NCBI RefSeq assembly: GCF_000525855.1
Contig: NZ_AODE01000019.1
Coordinates: 1-64,000 of the forward strand
Reading direction: 5' to 3'
DNA: 64,000 nt
Origin: Listeria cornellensis FSL F6-0969
GTDB taxonomy: Bacteria > Bacillota > Bacilli > Lactobacillales > Listeriaceae
Made by a program: the position numbers and the translations under genes. The notes under the pieces are model-generated. The model was not told where the DNA came from, did not search any database, and was given only the letters and a program-made list of their open reading frames with translations. Numbering within the stretch: position 1 is the stretch's first letter; each line of letters begins with the position of its first letter. Positions 50,069 to 61,793 of the stretch are shown here, in pieces.

Positions 50069-51100
50069 TTAAGCGTAAATAAACATCGCATCGCCGAAAC
50101 TAAAGAAGCGATATTCCTGCGCAACCGCGTGTTCATAAGCCGCCATAATTTTTTCGCGATCCGAAAGCGCACTCACCAACATAATAAGCGTCGACTTCGG
50201 TAAATGGAAATTCGTAATTAAAGCATCCACTGCTTTAAACGTGTAACCTGGCGCAATAAAAATCTCCGTCCAGCCACTATCTTCTTGCAATTTTCCATCA
50301 AATTTCGACGCAATGGTTTCCAATGTCCGAATCGATGTCGTCCCAACCGCTACCACTTTTCCGCCAGCCGCTTTCACATCATTTAATTCTCGCGCTGCTT
50401 CCGCCGTCAAACGGTAAAATTCCGAATGCATTTTGTGATTCGCCGTATCTTCCACATCCACTGGTCGGAACGTTCCCAACCCAACATGAAGCGTCAAAAA
50501 AACTACCCTCACACCTTTCGCGCGCACCTGATCCAGCAATTCTTCCGTGAAATGCAAACCAGCTGTTGGCGCCGCCGCAGAACCATTTTCACGTGCAAAA
50601 ACAGTTTGGTAGCGATCCTGATCCGCCAACTGCTCCTTGATGTACGGAGGCAAAGGCATCTCGCCCAAACGCTCTAATATCTCATAAAAAATACCACTAT
50701 ACTCAAATTGCAAAATACGGCCACCATGTTCCAATTCTTCCAAACAAACCGCGGAAAGTTCGCCGTCACCAAACACAATACGCATCCCTTTACGAATCCG
50801 TTTTGCCGGTTTAACAAGCGTTTCCCAAGCATCGCCTTCCGTTTGTTTCAATAACAAAACTTCAATGTGCGCGCCCGTTTCCGCCTTTTCCCCATGGAGT
50901 CGTGCAGGCAAAACACGCGTATCATTCAAAACAAGCGCGTCACCCGCATGCAAATGCTCCAAAATTGCAGGAAAATGCTTGTCCTTGATAGCGCCCGTTT
51001 CCTTGTTCAATAACATCAAGCGACTAGACGTCCGATCAAGCAATGGCGTCTGCGCGATTAATTCCTCTGGTAATTCAAAATCAAAATCCTCTACTCTCAT
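50069..51100 (-). CDS. queA: S-adenosylmethionine:tRNA ribosyltransferase-isomerase
   Basis: Converts preQ1 in tRNA to epoxyqueuosine using SAM. It is 343 aa. Family segments: [70 protein letters not shown] and [19 protein letters not shown]. The ATG at 51100 (MRVEDFDF) is preferred; upstream codons overlap the ruvB end. AAAAGGTG is the ribosome binding site. It forms an operon ruvA-ruvB-queA-tgt. Confidence 0.96.
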   Translation of the reverse strand: MRVEDFDFELPEELIAQTPLLDRTSSRLMLLNKETGAIKDKHFPAILEHLHAGDALVLNDTRVLPARLHGEKAETGAHIEVLLLKQTEGDAWETLVKPAKRIRKGMRIVFGDGELSAVCLEELEHGGRILQFEYSGIFYEILERLGEMPLPPYIKEQLADQDRYQTVFARENGSAAAPTAGLHFTEELLDQVRAKGVRVVFLTLHVGLGTFRPVDVEDTANHKMHSEFYRLTAEAARELNDVKAAGGKVVAVGTTSIRTLETIASKFDGKLQEDSGWTEIFIAPGYTFKAVDALITNFHLPKSTLIMLVSALSDREKIMAAYEHAVAQEYRFFSFGDAMFIYA

Positions 51101-51114
51101 TCCGACACACCTTT

Positions 51115-52116
51115 TCATTCACTTTTCGTTAATCCTAAATGCTCATAAGCCGCGTCCGTCACCAGTCTCCCGCGTGGCGTCCGCTGTAAAAAGCCAATCT
51201 GTAACAAATAGGGTTCTTGCATATCTTCAATCGTTTCGCGTTCCTCGCCAATACTCGCCGCAATCGTATCCAAACCAACCGGTCCGCCACGAAACGAGCC
51301 AATAATCGTCGCAAGCAACCGCTGATCAATCGTATCTAACCCTCGCGGATCTACTTGCAAAAGCGTCAACGCCTCACGCGCCAAACTTTCCGTCACCAAA
51401 CCATCACTACGAACCTGCGCAAAATCACGCACCCGTTTTAGCAATCGATTCGCAATCCGAGGCGTCCCACGCGACCGTCTCGCAATCTCCACCGCGCCAT
51501 ATTTCTCCACTTCCGTATCCAAAATATCGGCCGTCCGCGTCACAATCTCCGTCAACTGCTCCTCCGAATAAAATTCCAAATGATCAATCACGCCAAAACG
51601 ATCACGCAAAGGCGCCGATAACTGCCCAGCACGCGTCGTCGCCCCAATCAACGTAAACGGTGGCAAATCTAAACGTACCGAACGCGCCGTAGGACCCGTC
51701 CCAATCACAATATCCAAGCAATAATCCTCCATCGCCGGATATAGAATCTCCTCAATCGAGCGGTTCAATCGATGAATCTCATCAATAAACAAAACATCAC
51801 CCGGCTCAAGCGTCGTCAAAATCGTCGCCAAGTCCCCAGGTCGCTCAATCGCAGGACCACTCGTCGTACGCATCGCCGTCCCCATTTCATTCGCAATCAC
51901 CATCGCAAGCGTCGTCTTCCCAAGCCCCGGTGGCCCGTACAAAAGCACATGATCCAGCGCCTCTTCCCGCTGTTTCGCCGCCTCAATAAAAACCGCTAAA
52001 TTATGCTTCACTTTTTCTTGCCCAATATATTGCGCTAAGGTCTGTGGGCGGAGACTTTTCTCGAAGGAAACTTCTTCTTGATTCACGTTTTCACCAGAAA
52101 TGATGCGGTCTTCCAT
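51115..52116 (-). CDS. ruvB: Holliday junction helicase RuvB
   Basis: AAA+ motor of the RuvAB branch-migration complex, 333 aa. Walker [12 protein letters not shown] (about 61-71), Walker [13 protein letters not shown], sensor 1 [12 protein letters not shown], the arginine finger in [13 protein letters not shown], and the C-terminal winged helix with [16 protein letters not shown]. The start follows AAGGGGAATG. Sixteen bases separate it from ruvA. Confidence 0.97.
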   Translation of the reverse strand: MEDRIISGENVNQEEVSFEKSLRPQTLAQYIGQEKVKHNLAVFIEAAKQREEALDHVLLYGPPGLGKTTLAMVIANEMGTAMRTTSGPAIERPGDLATILTTLEPGDVLFIDEIHRLNRSIEEILYPAMEDYCLDIVIGTGPTARSVRLDLPPFTLIGATTRAGQLSAPLRDRFGVIDHLEFYSEEQLTEIVTRTADILDTEVEKYGAVEIARRSRGTPRIANRLLKRVRDFAQVRSDGLVTESLAREALTLLQVDPRGLDTIDQRLLATIIGSFRGGPVGLDTIAASIGEERETIEDMQEPYLLQIGFLQRTPRGRLVTDAAYEHLGLTKSE

Positions 52117-52132
52117 ATCACATTCCCCTTCC

Positions 52133-52735
52133 TTACTTCGTCATGAGTTGCAACGCCAATTTAATATAATCATTGCTCGTCAACACTTCTTTTTCCAATT
52201 TCGGCAGTACTTTTTTGAGCTCCCGCGTACTATAACCAAGCGCCTCGAGTGCCAAAACGGCTTCCTCAAGCGCTGGCGGTAAACCATCGGAAATGTCCTT
52301 CGTCGCCTTCTGAACCGTAATCTGATCCGCCGCCACATCCGCAAGCTTCCCTTTTAAATCCAAAATAATCTGGCGCGCCGTCTTTTTCCCGACACTCGGA
52401 AACTTCGTCAAATACACATCGTCCTCCGCTTCAATCGCCGAAATAAGTGGTACAGGATCGCCAGCAGCAATGATCGCCAGCGCGCTTTTCGGTCCAATTC
52501 CAGACACGCCGAGTAATTTCTTAAATAAATACCGCTCCTCCGATGTCTGAAAACCAAACAAGGAAATATTATCCTCGCGCACATGTTGATATAAATAAAC
52601 CTTGGTCTCCTTACCCTCTAAACTCGAGAAAGAAAAAGGATTCCCAGTAATAATTTGATAACCAATGTGACCCGTCTCAATCACAATATACTCCGGAGAA
52701 ATATCCGTTACCGTACCTTTTATATATTCATACAA
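52133..52735 (-). CDS. ruvA: Holliday junction protein RuvA, TTG start
   Basis: Junction-binding subunit of RuvAB, about 200 aa. The OB domain begins [19 protein letters not shown], the two helix-hairpin-helix motifs are [17 protein letters not shown] and [15 protein letters not shown], and the C-terminal RuvB-binding domain has [17 protein letters not shown]. The frame is open far upstream, but family alignment and GGAGGGG at good spacing place the start at TTG 52735. The rest upstream is the leader. Confidence 0.93.
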   Translation of the reverse strand: MYEYIKGTVTDISPEYIVIETGHIGYQIITGNPFSFSSLEGKETKVYLYQHVREDNISLFGFQTSEERYLFKKLLGVSGIGPKSALAIIAAGDPVPLISAIEAEDDVYLTKFPSVGKKTARQIILDLKGKLADVAADQITVQKATKDISDGLPPALEEAVLALEALGYSTRELKKVLPKLEKEVLTSNDYIKLALQLMTK

Positions 52736-52844
52736 AGAAAATGCCCCTCCATCTAAAAATAAATTCACTCCCTCCATGATAGCATAAAAAAGAACATTTG
52801 TACTACCACAAATCATTGTTTCCAACATTTAATCCCGTTCCAAC

Positions 52845-52873
52845 TTGCCGCCAACCAGGAAAACGCATACAAT
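52845..52873 (+). promoter_or_regulatory. Promoter of the small basic-protein gene
   Basis: TTGCCG (52845-52850) and TACAAT (52868-52873), spacing 17, with the start codon about 22 bases further on. Confidence 0.65.
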
Positions 52874-52894
52874 AAAAAAGACGAGGTGATAATC

Positions 52895-53068
52895 ATGTCA
52901 GAAAAAACAATCGTAACAACCCTGAAAAAATTACTAAATATAATCGCATCCACCGGCAGCCCCGCAAACACATCCATGACCAACCATCACGTCAATCAAA
53001 AACTAAAACAGTTAAAAAAAAGAAGAAAAAATAAAAAAACGGCTTATCGATATCCGTCTAAACGTTAA
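52895..53068 (+). CDS. Small basic protein, 57 aa
   Basis: An independent plus-strand gene between ruvA and the dehydrogenase gene. It has a good promoter, GAGGTGAT seven bases before ATG 52895, and a strong terminator that overlaps its 3' end. The protein is MSEKTIVTTLKKLLNII... followed by a polar middle and a very basic tail (KLKQLKKRRKNKKTAYR), suggesting RNA or membrane-surface binding, which is inference. No family recognised. Confidence 0.65.
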   Translation: MSEKTIVTTLKKLLNIIASTGSPANTSMTNHHVNQKLKQLKKRRKNKKTAYRYPSKR

Positions 53069-53098
53069 AGACAGATACTGATAAACCGTTCTTTTTTA
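53039..53098. terminator. Bidirectional terminator between the small gene and the dehydrogenase gene
   Basis: ACGGCTTATCGATATC (53039-53054) and GATACTGATAAACCGT (53074-53089) pair with few mismatches. T runs follow on both strands (CTTTTTT plus, TTTTTTT minus). Confidence 0.8.
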
Positions 53099-54043
53099 TC
53101 CCAAATGCGTAATATTCTCCGCAATCACCGCGGCAGAAGCATCAAATTGCTCCTGTTCCAACTCGTTCAATGATAACTCAATAATTTCCTTGACGCCATC
53201 CTGCGCTAGAACAGCCGGAACTCCAATCGCAATACCACGTTTCCCGTATTCCCCATCGAGCACACAAGAAACCGCCAACGCCCGGTGACTACCGCTAAAA
53301 ATATTGCGGCAAATTTCCACAATCGTCCCAGCAATACCATATTCGGTACATCCTTTTTGATGATAAATCTCAAAACCAGTATCCCGCGCACGGTCGCCGA
53401 TTTCCTTCAAATCAAATTCGGTTCCAAACTTCTCCTTGCTGTAAGCGTTGATGGACTTCCCGTACACCGACGAATGTGACCAAACAGGGAACTGTGAATC
53501 ACCGTGTTCCCCGAGTACAAAAGCATCAATACTCTGCGGCGCCACGTCCAGCTGCTCCGATAACAAACGGCGCAACCTCGTCGTATCCAGCCAAACACCC
53601 GTACCAAGCACCCGATGCCTCGGCAAACCTGAAAGTTGCCACACCTGATACGTAATAATATCTACCGGATTCGCCGCCACTAAGAAAATGCCCTCAAAAC
53701 CATTCGCCATCATGTCTGGAACGATATTCGCAATAATCCGCGATGTACTTTTCAGCTCATCCAATCTCGTTTGCCCTTCTTTCAAGGCACCCGCTGTCAC
53801 TGTGATGACCGCGATATCGATATCACGACAGTCCTTCGCCTCTCGTACGCTTATTTTCATCATGCCATGCGTAAAAGCCGCCGCATCCGCTAAATCCTTG
53901 CGATGGCCCTCTACACGCTCCGTATTTAAGTCAACGAGAACTAACTCCTCACAAATATTCTGATTCACAAAAGCATGCGCTGCCGCCGAACCAACATTTC
54001 CAGCACCGATAATCATCACTTTTCTAGGTTTCAAATTAACCAT
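53096..54043 (-). CDS. L-lactate/L-2-hydroxyacid dehydrogenase family protein
   Basis: NAD-dependent 2-hydroxyacid dehydrogenase of about 315 aa. KVMIIGAGNVGSAAAHAF is the dinucleotide fold, LVDLNTERVEGH the acidic NAD-selecting strand, TGVWLDTTRLRRLL holds the substrate Asp/Arg, and LGEHGDSQFPVWS the catalytic His. The substrate loop reads TAGALKEGQTRLDELKSTS. Compared with lactate dehydrogenases, the specificity Gln before the Lys-Pro-Gly is missing (Leu there), and RLDELKSTS resembles L-2-hydroxyisocaproate dehydrogenase. It may act on larger 2-keto acids. The start is ATG 54043 with GAGGAAGG upstream. Confidence 0.85.
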   Translation of the reverse strand: MVNLKPRKVMIIGAGNVGSAAAHAFVNQNICEELVLVDLNTERVEGHRKDLADAAAFTHGMMKISVREAKDCRDIDIAVITVTAGALKEGQTRLDELKSTSRIIANIVPDMMANGFEGIFLVAANPVDIITYQVWQLSGLPRHRVLGTGVWLDTTRLRRLLSEQLDVAPQSIDAFVLGEHGDSQFPVWSHSSVYGKSINAYSKEKFGTEFDLKEIGDRARDTGFEIYHQKGCTEYGIAGTIVEICRNIFSGSHRALAVSCVLDGEYGKRGIAIGVPAVLAQDGVKEIIELSLNELEQEQFDASAAVIAENITHLG

Positions 54044-54111
54044 TCCTTCCTCACACAATTCTTGCCCCCATTTTACACAGAAACAAGCAGAAAGGAAAGT
54101 AATCGATTTTA

Positions 54112-54252
54112 CTATTTCTGCACAGCTTGCAACATTTCCATCTGCGGCGTGCTAGATCCAACAACCACATCCTGCAATTGATACACGAAATAACTGCTTA
54201 ATCCCAATAATAACGTTCCTAAAACCGCACCAGTCACAACTAATTTTTTCAT
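54112..54252 (-). CDS. Small secreted or membrane-anchored peptide, 46 aa
   Basis: MKKLVVTGAVLGTLLLGLSS is a typical short signal or anchor sequence, followed by YFVYQLQDVVVGSSTPQMEM and LQAVQK. GGAGC precedes the ATG at 54252. No family recognised; no cysteine for lipidation. It stands alone between the dehydrogenase gene and a repeat element. Confidence 0.5.
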   Translation of the reverse strand: MKKLVVTGAVLGTLLLGLSSYFVYQLQDVVVGSSTPQMEMLQAVQK

Positions 54253-54380
54253 ATTCATCCGCTCCATTCGTCTTATTTATAAACCCATTCTATCAATAAA
54301 ACAAACGACTTTCCCGCGATTCAGATGACATCAACCTTACAATTTTGACACAAAAAAACGGAGGCTGGGCATACCAAAAG

Positions 54381-54473
54381 TAAATCGGCGAAAAGCGTTT
54401 GTATTCAAGAAGTTTGGCGGACTCCTGAATACAAACGCTTTCGCTCGATTTGTGTAAAGTAAGATTTACGTCC
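54381..54473. repeat. Interspersed palindromic element, copy R6 (core deleted)
   Basis: On the minus strand ACAAATCGAGCGAAAGCG, TTTGTATTC and AGTCCGCCAAACTT, CGCCGATTTACT match R4 in order. The central part, from the inner arm through the GTAC hairpin, is missing. What remains still forms a stem (AAAGCGTTTGTATTC against GAATACAAACGCTTT). Confidence 0.7.
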
Positions 54474-54543
54474 TACCCAGAAGAAGGATTCGCGATATCT
54501 TGCTTATTTTGTGTAAAACTAAGTCTATATAGGCTTCTACTAG

Positions 54544-54913
54544 TTAAAAATCTTCATATGGCGGTTTACGAGACACGCACATAATACCCGAAATGAGTAA
54601 TAACGCGCCTGGAACAATCCATAAAAGTTGAATCAAAATAAATCCAACTCCTCCGACGATGATCAATCCAATCCCCCAAGCTTTCGGGTTCGACTTAATC
54701 ATACACGCCGCAACAATGGCAAATCCAGACATAAAAAAACACTAAAACGCCAATGCCTATCATGCCGACACTAAAAAGTCCTCCTAATGCATCTTCTGGC
54801 ATAATTGCGACAATACCAACCACAAAGAAACCAAATACAATCGTTACTATGGATGCAATCACACCCGTAATCCCGCCAATTAACCCTAATACAAATTCTG
54901 CTGTTCTAGTCAT
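54544..54913 (-). CDS. DUF4064 membrane protein, frame broken once
   Basis: About 122 aa after repair, with four hydrophobic segments. MTRTAEFVLGLIGGITGVIAS is the DUF4064 start, followed by FGFFVVGIVAIMP and a central GLFSVGMIGIGVLVFFMSGF that is rejoined by dropping one base from the seven-base run 54733-54739. The C-terminal part has GIGLIIVGGVGFILIQLLW and GALLLISGIMCVSRKPP. Function unknown. ATG 54913 follows AAGGAG. Confidence 0.75.
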
Positions 54914-54997
54914 TAAATTCTCCTTCTCATTCATGAATTTAAAAGCCTGAAGCCTCTAAAACAAGATTACACTAATATCCGAGCGCTGTAAAGCACA

Positions 54998-55723
54998 TCA
55001 AAACCCGTCCGCATTCGTATAAACTTCCTGCACATCATCGTCGTCCTCTAACGCATCGATCATCCGCTCAAATTGCTCCTTTTTATCATCTGAGACTTCA
55101 TTTACAACTTGAGGAATCATCGACAATGCAGCCGTCGCAAACGCATACCCAGCTTCACTAAGCGCATCCTTCACATCCGTAAAAGCAGCAGCCTCCGTAT
55201 AAACCTCAAAAGCCCCCTCGCTCGTCTCCACGTCATCTACTCCAGCCTCAATTGCCTCTAGCATAAACGTATCCTCATCCACTTCCAAGCCCTCACGCTC
55301 AATCACAATATACCCTTTGCGATCAAACATATAAGCAACACTTCCCGTCTCGCCAAGACTGCCATCATTCTTATTAAACGCCACACGCACATTCGTCGAC
55401 GTCCGATTCCGATTATCCGTCAGCGTATGTACCAAGACCGCGATGCCACCAGGTCCATAACCCTCATACGTAATCTCATCATAATGTTCTCCGCTCGTAT
55501 TTCCAGCCGCCTTGTCAATCGCCCGCTTAATATTATCATTCGGCATATTCACAGCTTTCGCCTTATCTACCACAAGTCGCAACGATGCATTCGTAGCAAC
55601 ATCCGCTCCGCCTTTCGCCGCCACAAAAATCTCCTTCGCTAACTTTTGAAAAACTTTTGCCCGTTTGGAGTCCTGCGCATTTTTCCGTCCTTGAATATTC
55701 TTCCACTTCGAATGTCCCGCCAT
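54998..55723 (-). CDS. yebC: YebC/PmpR-type protein
   Basis: Cytoplasmic protein of 241 aa. MAGHSKWKNIQGRKNAQDSK is the family N-terminus, NMPNDNIKRAIDKAAG and YEGYGPGGIAVLVHTLTDN follow, and EVYTNADGF ends it. Members were described as transcriptional regulators; recent work links YebC2-type proteins to translation of proline-rich stretches on the ribosome. Which role applies here is not visible. Confidence 0.93.
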   Translation of the reverse strand: MAGHSKWKNIQGRKNAQDSKRAKVFQKLAKEIFVAAKGGADVATNASLRLVVDKAKAVNMPNDNIKRAIDKAAGNTSGEHYDEITYEGYGPGGIAVLVHTLTDNRNRTSTNVRVAFNKNDGSLGETGSVAYMFDRKGYIVIEREGLEVDEDTFMLEAIEAGVDDVETSEGAFEVYTEAAAFTDVKDALSEAGYAFATAALSMIPQVVNEVSDDKKEQFERMIDALEDDDDVQEVYTNADGF

Positions 55724-55801
55724 AATCCCACTACACTCCCTTAAACGTATTACTTAAAAGTCTAGCCTAGTTCTCATGAAACTTCAATGAAAACGTTAGA
55801 C

Positions 55802-55842
55802 AAAAAATCACGCGTAACCGATTTTATCTGGTTAAGCGTGAT
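55802..55842 (-). terminator. Terminator of pheA
   Basis: AATCACGCTTAACC and GGTTACGCGTGATT pair on the minus strand, followed by TTTT. Confidence 0.8.
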
Positions 55843-55852
55843 TCTACATGTA

Positions 55853-56710
55853 TTATTTCATTTTCACAGGAAGGCGGTACACATGGTACGTTCCCAATTC
55901 CCGTGTTTTTCCACCAAGCAAAGCGATCTCTTCCAACGCATTTTGGACTAATTTCGCCTCGCCATCAGAAAGTAAATCAATCAAAAAGAAATACTCCCCA
56001 AGCGATGTTTTTAACGGTCGAGATTCAATTTTACTCATATCAATATTGCGCCAAGCGAACGTTGCCAGCACTTTATGAAGCGCCCCCGGCATGTTATTCG
56101 GTAAAATAACGCTGACCGAAGTCTTTTCTTCTTCACGATCAGGCAAAGCAATGCTCACTGGATTTCGACTTAAAACGACAAACCGCGTCTGATTTAACTC
56201 GATATCCTGCGCGTTTTCTTGAACGATTGTAAGTCCATACTCGTCAGCCGCCATATAAGGCGCGATAGCCGCAACAAGCTCATCAGGATGCTTACTTACC
56301 CATTCCGCAGCATAAGCCGTTGAAGGGGTCGTCTCGCGCTCCACACCATACAACTCGGTTTGCAAGAACGTATGGCACTGCGCAATCGCTTGAGGATGCG
56401 ACATCACCTTTTGGACAGAGTGCCAGGTATCTTTATTATTTGGGTGAACCATGAGATGTTGCGCAATTGGGACGACAATCTCCGCCACAATCGGCACGCT
56501 CGAAATATGAAATAAATAATCCAACGTGATATTAACCGTTCCTTCAAGCGTATTCTCAATCGGAACAACCGCCACATCCACTTTTCCCTTCTCAATCGCC
56601 ATAATGCAATCAGGAATCGTTGCATAAGCGACCGCTTCCCCATTCGGAAAAGCACTAATCGCCGCTGAGTGCGTGAACGTCGCAACTGGCCCCAAATAAC
56701 CAACCTTCAT
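55853..56710 (-). CDS. pheA: Prephenate dehydratase
   Basis: Makes phenylpyruvate from prephenate in phenylalanine synthesis. It is 285 aa. The catalytic domain has GYLGPVATFTHSAA, VVPIENTLEGTVNITLD and NQTRFVVLSR with the essential Thr-Arg-Phe. The C-terminal ACT domain has GALHKVLATFAWRNIDMSKI and ESRPLKTSLGEYFFLID, the ESRP motif for phenylalanine feedback. It follows obg after 18 bases and probably shares its transcript. Confidence 0.95.
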   Translation of the reverse strand: MKVGYLGPVATFTHSAAISAFPNGEAVAYATIPDCIMAIEKGKVDVAVVPIENTLEGTVNITLDYLFHISSVPIVAEIVVPIAQHLMVHPNNKDTWHSVQKVMSHPQAIAQCHTFLQTELYGVERETTPSTAYAAEWVSKHPDELVAAIAPYMAADEYGLTIVQENAQDIELNQTRFVVLSRNPVSIALPDREEEKTSVSVILPNNMPGALHKVLATFAWRNIDMSKIESRPLKTSLGEYFFLIDLLSDGEAKLVQNALEEIALLGGKTRELGTYHVYRLPVKMK

Positions 56711-56728
56711 AAAAATGCCACCCCTTTA

Positions 56729-58050
<1,322 letters not shown>

Positions 58051-58127
58051 TCATTATAACGAACTTTACTTGCATAGTCATCCTTTTTCGAAATTTTTTT
58101 ATAGTTTGGGGGAATTTTGTGTATAGA

Positions 58128-58162
58128 AAGAGCCTAAACCATCTTTACAGGTTTAGACTCTT
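58128..58162. terminator. Inverted repeat between obg and glpK
   Basis: AAGAGCCTAAACC (58128-58140) and GGTTTAGACTCTT (58150-58162) pair with one mismatch. The following T runs are short, so termination is likely but not strong. Confidence 0.5.
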
Positions 58163-58210
58163 CTTTCATATATGGCGTCATGTTTGGCGCCTCCGGATCC
58201 GGCTTTGTTG

Positions 58211-58275
58211 TGGTTCTTGGAAAGCGTCTTTTGCTTTTTTAGAACCTCAATATGCAGTAGAACGTAGTGAAACTG
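58211..58275. repeat. Second repeat family, copy RB2
   Basis: On the minus strand CACTACGTTCTACTGCATAT then TGAG leads into GGTTCT...AAAAGCAAAAGACGCTTTCC...AGAACC, a hairpin. The leader and loop match RB1 at 25289-25350 while the outer stem differs with compensating changes. It lies downstream of glpK and could end that transcript. Confidence 0.55.
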
Positions 58276-58308
58276 CCTTCCTTTAGGCATGGGCCGTTTC
58301 AGCACTTC

Positions 58309-59802
<1,494 letters not shown>

Positions 59803-59848
59803 CTAAAATTCCCCCTTCAAAATAAGTATGTCATTTTTTCTAATTTTG

Positions 59849-60661
59849 TCACGCTTTTTGCTTTTTATCAAGTTGCATGGTGAATAATAAAATCACAAGA
59901 AATAAAGCAGCGAACACCCACAGCCAAATTCCAAAATCATCATTAATAATTGCATTGTAACCTAATCCACCCAGCGCCCCGCCGACAATCGGCCCTAAAA
60001 CCGGAACCCAAGAATACGCCCAGTCAGATCCACCTTTTCCAGCAATCGGCCAAACAAAATGCGCGATACGAGGACCAAGGTCACGAGCCGGATTAATCGC
60101 ATAACCGGTCGTTCCACCGAGTGACATCCCGATAACCACAATCAGCCCGCCGACAACCAGTGGATTCAAACCATCTGAAAAACTATTAGCCCCAATCGAT
60201 AGAAGCCCAAAAATCAGAATGAAAGTACCCAATGCCTCACCGAAAAAATTCGATGTATAATGACGAATCGCTGGTGCCGTAGAGAACACGCCTAATTTTG
60301 TAGGCTTATCTTCTGTTTTTGCCCAATGTGGATAATAATGAAGCCATACCAGCGTTGCGCCAATAAATGCACCGATAAACTGCGCAGATATGTATGGAAA
60401 AACATCCGCCCAAGGAAATTTACCCGCTAAAGCCATACCAATCGTTACCGCCGGATTTAAGTGAGCCAAACTCATGTAACCGGACACATACACACCCATT
60501 GTAACTGCTAATCCCCAAGCAATCGTGATGACAATCCAACCACCCGATTCCGCTTTGGACCCTTTCAGCGAAACGCCTGCAACCACGCCTCCACCAAATA
60601 ACACTAGGATCATCGTACCCAGTAATTCTCCTAAAAATTGTGTGCCAATACTTGTGTCCAT
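59849..60661 (-). CDS. glpF: Glycerol uptake facilitator (aquaglyceroporin)
   Basis: Six-helix MIP channel, 270 aa. First NPA motif in SLAHLNPAVTIGMAL, second in TGYAINPARDLGPR; the Asp after the second NPAR marks glycerol facilitators rather than water channels. GELLGTMILVLFGGGVVAG is the N-terminal helix. The start ATG follows AAAGGAG. It is first in the operon with glpK, behind a cre-overlapped promoter and a leader terminator. Confidence 0.96.
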   Translation of the reverse strand: MDTSIGTQFLGELLGTMILVLFGGGVVAGVSLKGSKAESGGWIVITIAWGLAVTMGVYVSGYMSLAHLNPAVTIGMALAGKFPWADVFPYISAQFIGAFIGATLVWLHYYPHWAKTEDKPTKLGVFSTAPAIRHYTSNFFGEALGTFILIFGLLSIGANSFSDGLNPLVVGGLIVVIGMSLGGTTGYAINPARDLGPRIAHFVWPIAGKGGSDWAYSWVPVLGPIVGGALGGLGYNAIINDDFGIWLWVFAALFLVILLFTMQLDKKQKA

Positions 60662-60754
60662 TTATTCCAACTCCTTTTGATTTTTTGGTCTAGACACCGC
60701 AACATAACACGCCCCTTGTTACTTATAGCCCGTAAACCTTTTCTTCATTTATTT

Positions 60755-60822
60755 CAAAAAAAGAATGACAACCAAAACTAAGCACTGCATAAAAGCAGAC
60801 TTATAGACGTTTTGATTGTCAT
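60755..60822 (-). terminator. Terminator in the glpF leader
   Basis: On the minus strand ATGACAATCAAAAC and GTTTTGGTTGTCAT pair over a long loop, followed by TCTTTTTTTG. It lies about 100 bases before glpF inside the leader. In Bacillus a similar leader terminator is opened by the antiterminator GlpP with glycerol-3-phosphate. Confidence 0.8.
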
Positions 60823-60855
60823 CTCTTCTCCTGACAAATTTATTAACTTAAAGCT

Positions 60856-60884
60856 ATTAAACCATATCAAGAAAACGCTGTCAA
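60856..60884 (-). promoter_or_regulatory. glpFK promoter with overlapping cre site
   Basis: On the minus strand a perfect TTGACA (60879-60884), a 17-base spacer and TTTAAT (60856-60861). AGAAAACGCTGTCA (plus 60870-60883) matches the catabolite-responsive element TGWAANCGNTNWCA at all but the first base and overlaps the -35, so CcpA should repress. From 60885 to 61104 I see no gene or clear element. Confidence 0.82.
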
Positions 60885-61104
60885 CCCTTTCGCCCCATAA
60901 GCTCGCTTGTGTTCTATTGCACTTGTCTATGGACTATACCCTAACATCTAGAGTGGATAAACATAGCTTTTGTGAAAAAATAACGAAAATATGGTTTGGA
61001 AGTATCGCCTAGCAATGGGATTGGGTTGGGAGTTGGGTTATGGCCTTTCGATTTTATGTAGCGTATAAGCACTGCCTTATAGTCATTATAGATTAATCGC
61101 TCCC

Positions 61105-61142
61105 AAAAAAAAAAAGAGACCCCTCAAAGAAGGATCTCTCGG
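61105..61142 (-). terminator. Terminator of rplU-prp-rpmA
   Basis: On the minus strand GAGAGATCC and GGGGTCTC pair around TTCTTTGA, followed by a run of eleven T. Confidence 0.85.
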
Positions 61143-61146
61143 CATA

Positions 61147-61437
61147 TTATGCTTCTTGTGCTACTGGATAAACACTAACTTTTTTCTTGTCGCGACCCAT
61201 ACGTTCAAAACGTACAATGCCGTCTGCTTTAGCGAAAAGAGTATCGTCGCCGCCGCGTCCAACGTTAGTTCCAGGATAAATTTTTGTCCCACGTTGACGG
61301 TAAAGGATAGACCCACCAGTCACGAATTGGCCATCAGCGCGTTTAGCACCTAAGCGTTTCGACTCGGAGTCACGTCCATTGGATGTAGAACCACCGCCTT
61401 TTTTATGGGCAAAATGTTGAATATCAAATTTTAACAT
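61147..61437 (-). CDS. rpmA: 50S ribosomal protein L27 with N-terminal extension
   Basis: Ribosomal protein of 96 aa at the peptidyl transferase centre. The N-terminus [18 protein letters not shown] carries the Firmicutes extension that Prp cleaves before AHKKG. Here the usual LQFF is [24 protein letters not shown] and [20 protein letters not shown] are standard L27. AGGAGGTGG precedes the ATG. It forms an operon with prp and rplU. Confidence 0.97.
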   Translation of the reverse strand: MLKFDIQHFAHKKGGGSTSNGRDSESKRLGAKRADGQFVTGGSILYRQRGTKIYPGTNVGRGGDDTLFAKADGIVRFERMGRDKKKVSVYPVAQEA

Positions 61438-61451
61438 GAAAATTCCACCTC

Positions 61452-61772
61452 CTACTTTTTGGAGTTAATCGTAATATAATCAGGATAGCTATACGCTAAA
61501 GATATCAATTGATGCTCCATGCCTTCTAGCAATATTTGAACATCCTCACTAGCTCCTAATTCTTCAGGGACAGAATAATAAAGATAACCATCATCTTCTT
61601 CCATCACAGGTTTGACTCCCATTCTTTCACTAATCGCATTAACCATGCCAAAAGCAATTGATGTAGCCCCTGCACACACTAAATCAGCACCTTGTTCAGC
61701 AAAATTTGCGTGTCCATCCATCTCAAAAGCAACGATTCGTTCCTCATGCCGAATAAAATCTACATGAATCAT
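61452..61772 (-). CDS. prp: Ribosomal-processing cysteine protease Prp
   Basis: Cleaves the N-terminal extension of L27; it is essential where that extension exists. It is 106 aa. The catalytic His is in [19 protein letters not shown], followed by the catalytic Cys in the same stretch. ATG 61772 has better spacing from AAAGGGG than the ATG at 61781. It lies between rplU and rpmA, the standard place. Confidence 0.93.
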   Translation of the reverse strand: MIHVDFIRHEERIVAFEMDGHANFAEQGADLVCAGATSIAFGMVNAISERMGVKPVMEEDDGYLYYSVPEELGASEDVQILLEGMEHQLISLAYSYPDYITINSKK

Positions 61773-61793
61773 ACGTATCATCCCCTTTACAAA

